Below are positions 60,002 through 64,000 of a DNA stretch of 64,000 bases, in pieces (the stretch's first letter is position 1; the number at the start of each line of letters is the position of its first letter). Source of the stretch: Pseudomonas asiatica (GTDB lineage: Bacteria; Pseudomonadota; Gammaproteobacteria; Pseudomonadales; Pseudomonadaceae); the NCBI RefSeq assembly GCF_009932335.1, contig NZ_BLJF01000001.1, positions 2,356,001 to 2,420,000 on the forward strand. The letters run 5' to 3'. The notes below the pieces were generated by a model that made no database searches, was not told where the DNA came from, and saw nothing but the letters and a program-made list of their open reading frames with translations. The position numbers and the translations under genes are program-made.

Positions 60002-60697
60002 TTGGAAGCGCTCGCCCCCCGACAAAACTCAGCATTCAGCGGGTATGAGAGGCTCAAGAAGGACATCATCCGCGGCGTGTTCAAACCCGGCGAAAAGCTG
60101 CTGATGAGCACCCTGAAGGAGCGCTACGACCTGGGCGTGGGCCCGCTGCGCGAAGCACTGTCGCAGTTGGTGGCCGAGCACCTGGTCAACGCGATCAGCC
60201 AGAAGGGCTACCGTGTGGCGCCCATGTCGCTGGACGAGATGAACGACATCTACGATGCCCGCGCCAACCTGGAGGCGATGATCATCACCCTGGCCATCGA
60301 GCGTGGCGACGACGCCTGGGAGGCGTCGGTACTGGCCCACTCGCATACCCTGGCCAAGGTGGTGGAAGTGAAGACCCGCGAGCAGCGCCTGGATGTGTGG
60401 GACGAACGGCACAAGGCATTCCACACGGCCATTGCCTCGGGCTGCGGCTCCAAGCACCTGCTGCAGGCGCGCACTTACCTGTTCGACCAGGCCGAGCGCT
60501 ACCGGCACCTGTGGCTGACCCAGACGGTGTTTTCCGAACAGGCCCTGGAGCTCAAGCGCCAGGAGCATGCGGCTCTGGTGGAAGTGATTCTGGCCCGGGA
60601 CGCCAAGCGCGCCAGTGCCATGATGCGCTCGCACCTGATGACTCCGGTGCCGATCATTGCGCAGATCATGCATGCCGAGGGTATCGGCGCACGCTAG
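60002..60697 (+). CDS. csiR: CsiR, GntR/FadR-family repressor of glutarate catabolism
   Basis: 231 residues from a TTG at 60002, preceded by GAGG; the frame runs further up but through AT-rich promoter DNA. The N-terminal winged helix (LKKDIIRGVFKPGEKLLMSTLKERYDLGVGPLREALSQL) and the FadR/FCD C-terminal helical domain (DIYDARANLEAMIITLAI, DERHKAFHTAIASGCG) are clear. It is divergent from glaH. Glutarate-responsive repression of the operon is known for CsiR orthologues. Confidence 0.9.
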   Translation: MEALAPRQNSAFSGYERLKKDIIRGVFKPGEKLLMSTLKERYDLGVGPLREALSQLVAEHLVNAISQKGYRVAPMSLDEMNDIYDARANLEAMIITLAIERGDDAWEASVLAHSHTLAKVVEVKTREQRLDVWDERHKAFHTAIASGCGSKHLLQARTYLFDQAERYRHLWLTQTVFSEQALELKRQEHAALVEVILARDAKRASAMMRSHLMTPVPIIAQIMHAEGIGAR

Positions 60698-60718
60698 AGG
60701 GTTGCTTTGTATCCCTCA

Positions 60719-60815
60719 GGGCCCTATCGCCGGCAAGCCAGCTCCCACAGGTACTGCGCTGCCTTCGGGGCCTGTGGGGTCTCTGTGGGAGCTGGCTTGC
60801 CGGCGATAGGGCCAG
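60719..60815. repeat. REP inverted pair between csiR and the two-component genes
   Basis: Opposed arms of about 35 bp of the class GCCCTATCGCCGGCAAGCCA, separated by about 30 bp. Confidence 0.9.
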
Positions 60816-60908
60816 GGCAGGCAAAACGCGCCAGATGAATTTTTCTTAAATCGCCGTTTGGCTATTCTTTGGCACAATCAAGTCTCCAATAGATGCCCGG
60901 GAACCAGC

Positions 60909-61589
60909 ATGCCTCGCGTACTGACTATCGAAGACGACGCCGTCACCGGCCAGGAAATCGTCGCCGAACTTACCAGCCACGGCCTTGAGGTGGATTGGGC
61001 CGACAATGGCCGTGAAGGCCTGGCCAAGGCCATTGCCGGCGGCTACGACCTGATCACCCTGGACCGCATGCTGCCCGAGGTCGATGGCCTGACCATCGTC
61101 ACCACGCTGCGCAACCTCAAGATTGCCACGCCGATCCTGATGATCAGCGCCCTCTCCGACGTCGACGAGCGGGTGCGCGGCCTGCGTGCCGGGGGTGACG
61201 ACTACCTGACCAAACCGTTCGCCTCCGACGAGATGGCCGCGCGGGTCGAAGTGCTGCTGCGCCGCAACAGCGTACCCATGACCCAGACCCGCCTTCAGGT
61301 CGCCGACCTGCAACTGGACCTGATCAGCCACGAAGCCCGCCGTGGCGAACAGACCCTCAACCTGCTGCCCACCGAATACAAGCTGCTGGAGTACCTGATG
61401 CGCCATAGCGGCCAGGTGATCACCCGGATGATGATTTTCGAGGAAGTCTGGGGCTACCACTTCGACCCGGGCACCAACCTGATCGACGTACACATCGGTC
61501 GCCTGCGCAAGAAAATCGACTCGCCCGGCCAGTCGCCGCTGATCCGTACGGTACGGGGCTCCGGCTATGCCATTGCTGAACCCGTCTAA
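60909..61589 (+). CDS. OmpR-family response regulator
   Basis: 226 residues from the ATG at 60909, with GGGAA upstream. Receiver domain with Glu8/Asp9/Asp10, phospho-acceptor Asp52 (ITLDRMLPEVDG) and Lys in LTKPF. The C-terminal winged helix (about 125-222) contains NLLPTEYKLLEYLMRHSGQVITRMMIFEEVWG and VHIGRLRKKID. It overlaps its cognate kinase by 23 bp. The inducing signal is unknown. Confidence 0.93.
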   Translation: MPRVLTIEDDAVTGQEIVAELTSHGLEVDWADNGREGLAKAIAGGYDLITLDRMLPEVDGLTIVTTLRNLKIATPILMISALSDVDERVRGLRAGGDDYLTKPFASDEMAARVEVLLRRNSVPMTQTRLQVADLQLDLISHEARRGEQTLNLLPTEYKLLEYLMRHSGQVITRMMIFEEVWGYHFDPGTNLIDVHIGRLRKKIDSPGQSPLIRTVRGSGYAIAEPV

Positions 61590-62958
61590 GGGCTGGAGCT
61601 CCTCGACCAGCCGCCTGCTGGCGCTGTACAGCTTTCTGTTCGTGGCCTGGAGCAGCATCCTCATGGGGGTGCTGTACTTCGAGGTGTCCAGCTACCTGAA
61701 CAAACTCACCCGCCATTCGATGCTGCAGCGCCAGCACCTGTTCGCGCACATGAGCGGCAAACAGCTGGACGACGCCCTGGTCGCCAGCCAGGCCTTCGAG
61801 GAGCGCAGCTTCGACGCCTACGGCCTGTTCGACAACCAACTCAACCCGATCGGCGGGCGCATTCGCGCCATCCCGCCAGAGCTGGGGCTGGACGGCAAGG
61901 TTCACGAACTCAAGCGCTGCCTGGACGCCGACGACCCGCACATGCCGCGTGACAGCTGCGACGCGGTGGCGATCAAGGTGCAAGATGGCCGCTGGCTGGT
62001 GCTGGTGCGCGACAACGGCTCGCTGTTCGTGGTCACCCGGATCATCCTGCATGCCCTGCTTTGGGGGATCTCGCTGACCCTGATCCCGGGCTTTGCCGGC
62101 TGGTACCTGCTGAGGCGCCGCCCACTCAAGCGCATCCGCGCGATCCAGGCCCAGGCCGAACTGATCGTCGCCGGTGACCTTACCCACCGCCTGCCGCTGT
62201 CGGCCCGGCGCGACGAGCTGGACATGCTGGCAGCCATCGTCAACGCCATGCTCGACCGCATCGAGCGGCTGATGCACGAGGTCAAGGGCGTGTGTGACAA
62301 CATCGCCCACGACCTGCGCACCCCGCTCACGCGCCTGCGCGCCCAGCTGTACCGCATTCGCCAGCAAAGTGACGCTGACTCCACCCAGGCCGAGGCACTG
62401 GACCAGGCCATTAGCGAAACCGACACCCTGATGGCGCGTTTTCGCGGGTTGTTGCGCATCAGCGAACTGGAAGACCGCCAGCGGCGGGCCGGTTTCGTCC
62501 AGCTTGACCCGCACGAGTTGCTGGTCGAGCTGCACGACTTCTACCTGCCGTTGGCAGAAGATGGCGGCATCCGCCTGGAACTGCAGCAGCCGGCCGAACT
62601 GCCGGCATTGCATGGTGACCGCGAACTGCTGTTCGAGGCACTGGCCAACCTGGTGGGCAACGGCATCAAGTTCACGCCCGAGGGTGGGCTGGTGCGGATA
62701 GCGGCGACGCAGGACGACAAAGGGCTGCACCTGGCCATCGAGGACAGCGGGCCGGGTATTCCGGAAGAGGAACGTGCGGCAGTGCTGAAGCGCTTCTACC
62801 GTAGCGATGAAGGCCACCGCCATGCGGGGTTCGGGCTGGGGTTGTCGATCGTTGCGGCGATCGTCGACCTGCATGGGTTCGGGCTGGAAGTGGGGGAAAG
62901 CGAGCTGGGTGGGGCGAGGCTGGTACTGCACTGCCCGCTCGCCGGGCTAGCCAAATAG
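61567..62958 (+). CDS. Sensor histidine kinase
   Basis: 463 residues. Two membrane helices (about 15-37 and 160-180) flank a periplasmic sensor of about 120 residues with two cysteines (KRCLDADD, RDSCDAVA), possibly a disulfide. HAMP linker (RRRPLKRIRAIQAQAELI), phospho-acceptor His248 in NIAHDLRTPLTRLRAQ, and ATP domain NLVGNGIKFTPEGG, DSGPGIPEEE, GFGLGLSIV. Translationally coupled partner of the OmpR-type regulator. Confidence 0.93.
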   Translation: MPLLNPSKGWSSSTSRLLALYSFLFVAWSSILMGVLYFEVSSYLNKLTRHSMLQRQHLFAHMSGKQLDDALVASQAFEERSFDAYGLFDNQLNPIGGRIRAIPPELGLDGKVHELKRCLDADDPHMPRDSCDAVAIKVQDGRWLVLVRDNGSLFVVTRIILHALLWGISLTLIPGFAGWYLLRRRPLKRIRAIQAQAELIVAGDLTHRLPLSARRDELDMLAAIVNAMLDRIERLMHEVKGVCDNIAHDLRTPLTRLRAQLYRIRQQSDADSTQAEALDQAISETDTLMARFRGLLRISELEDRQRRAGFVQLDPHELLVELHDFYLPLAEDGGIRLELQQPAELPALHGDRELLFEALANLVGNGIKFTPEGGLVRIAATQDDKGLHLAIEDSGPGIPEEERAAVLKRFYRSDEGHRHAGFGLGLSIVAAIVDLHGFGLEVGESELGGARLVLHCPLAGLAK

Positions 62959-62960
62959 AA

Positions 62961-63082
62961 GCTGGGGCCGCTATGCGGCCCATCGCCGGCAAGCCAGCTC
63001 CCACAGGGACTGCGCAGTTCTTCAGTATTGCGCGGTTCCTGTGGGAGCTGGCTTGCCGGCGATGGGCTGCGCAGCAGCCCCA
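62961..63082. repeat. REP inverted pair between the kinase gene and cysS
   Basis: Arms carry CATCGCCGGCAAGCCAGCTC and its opposed copy, nested in outer TGGGGCCGC/GCAGCCCCA arms. It separates convergent genes and may act as a bidirectional terminator. Confidence 0.88.
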
Positions 63083-63092
63083 ATGACATCGA

Positions 63093-64000
63093 TCAGTCGG
63101 CCAGACGCCAGGTAGTCCCACCCTTGCCGTCTTCCAGCACCACACCCATGGCGGTCAGCTGGTCGCGAATGCGGTCGGACTCGGCCCAGTTCTTGTCCGC
63201 ACGCGCCTGCAGGCGCGCCTGGATCAAGCCCTCGACCTCAGCGGCATCCACCTTGCCTTCGGCCCCTGCACGCAGGAAGTCATCGGCTTCCAGCTGCAGC
63301 ACACCCAGCACGTCACCCAGCTCGCGCAGGCGACCTGCCAGGCCGGCAGCAGCCTCCACGTCGCTTTCGCGCAGGCGGTTGATCTCGCGCACCAGGTCGA
63401 ACAGCACGGCGCAGGCTTCGGGGGTGCCGAAGTCGTCGTTCATGGCCACGCTGAAGCGCTCGACAAACTCTTCGCCACCCTTGGCCGCCACCCGTGGCAA
63501 GCCACGCAGGGCGTGGTAGAAGCGCTCCAGCGCGCCCTTGGCGTCGCGCAGGCTGTCTTCCGAGTAGTTGATCGCGCTGCGGTAGTGGCTGGCCACCAGC
63601 AGGTAGCGCACCACTTCCGGGTGATACTTCTCGAGCACGTCGCGAATGGTGAAGAAGTTGTTCAACGACTTGGACATCTTCTCGCCATTGATACGAATCA
63701 TGCCGCAGTGCATCCAGGCGTTTGCGTACTGCTTGCCGGTGGCCGCCTCGCTCTGGGCGATCTCGTTCTCGTGGTGCGGGAACTCCAGGTCGCTACCGCC
63801 GCCGTGGATGTCGAAGCTTTCACCCAGGCAGCAGGTGGACATCACCGAGCACTCGATGTGCCAGCCCGGACGCCCCGGGCCCCATGGCGACTCCCAGCTC
63901 GGCTCGCCCGGCTTGACGCCCTTCCACAGCACGAAGTCCAGCGGGTCCTGCTTGGCTTCGTCGACCTCGATACGGGCACCGATGCGCAGGTCTTCGATCT
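63093..64000 (-). CDS. cysS: Cysteinyl-tRNA synthetase (5' end outside window)
   Basis: About 302 C-terminal residues; the frame is open at base 64000. Visible class I synthetase features are [14 protein letters not shown] with zinc/ATP site residues, [20 protein letters not shown], and the [11 protein letters not shown] loop. The helical DALR-type anticodon region follows ([22 protein letters not shown]). It charges tRNA-Cys. The HIGH motif lies beyond the edge. Confidence 0.95.
   Translation of the reverse strand, partial: IEDLRIGARIEVDEAKQDPLDFVLWKGVKPGEPSWESPWGPGRPGWHIECSVMSTCCLGESFDIHGGGSDLEFPHHENEIAQSEAATGKQYANAWMHCGMIRINGEKMSKSLNNFFTIRDVLEKYHPEVVRYLLVASHYRSAINYSEDSLRDAKGALERFYHALRGLPRVAAKGGEEFVERFSVAMNDDFGTPEACAVLFDLVREINRLRESDVEAAAGLAGRLRELGDVLGVLQLEADDFLRAGAEGKVDAAEVEGLIQARLQARADKNWAESDRIRDQLTAMGVVLEDGKGGTTWRLAD

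Overview
The window looks like a chromosome segment from the Pseudomonas putida group. It is GC-rich. The malonate operon has the pseudomonad order mdcABCDEGHLM, the glutarate block is csiR/glaH-lhgO-gabP, and about sixteen inverted REP-type repeats of the kind that fill P. putida intergenic regions are present. No tRNA, rRNA, CRISPR array or transposase gene was seen.

Left part (1-18.3 kb, all on the minus strand): two adjacent operons. The upstream one (18263 down to 6706) encodes a giant multicopper oxidase of about 1950 residues (MnxG/McoA-like), a YVTN beta-propeller protein, two Sco copper chaperones, a cytochrome c fused to a periplasmic-binding domain, and a SurA-N-like protein. The downstream one (6453 to beyond the left edge) encodes an orphan receiver protein and a type II secretion/type IV pilus-like machine (GspE-type ATPase, PilM/N/O-like proteins, a GspC/PilP-like protein, a lipidated secretin). 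Each operon has a sigma-54 promoter-like sequence and TTCCCC-N6-GGGGAA-type inverted repeats upstream. I infer one regulon: an extracytoplasmic metal oxidase with a neighbouring secretion apparatus.

Middle-left (18.3-27.4 kb): a long non-coding stretch ends in a DUF3077 gene whose leader has mutually exclusive pairing arms, a candidate RNA switch. The complete malonate decarboxylase operon with its MdcLM transporter follows, transcribed leftward from a region with a perfect LysR-type palindrome.

Middle (27.4-46 kb): valine-type acyl-CoA degradation genes, LysR regulators, a DUF2790 protein, trmK, a RidA protein, rlhA, an amidase, a YheO-type regulator plus serine/threonine dehydratase, the carboxynorspermidine pair, a secreted DJ-1 protein, ugd followed by a truncated sugar-nucleotide epimerase remnant, and mqo.

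Right part (46-64 kb): a LexA-box-controlled radical SAM/DNA-repair pair, a GH13 maltosyl enzyme, a riboflavin synthase paralogue, a DUF1275 membrane protein, proP, hemB, a RIO-like kinase, the glutarate/L-2-hydroxyglutarate operon with its CsiR regulator, a two-component system, and the 3' part of cysS.

REP-type repeats are not confined to gaps. In three genes (the GspC-like gene, the GspE-like gene and mdcB) they are translated in frame.
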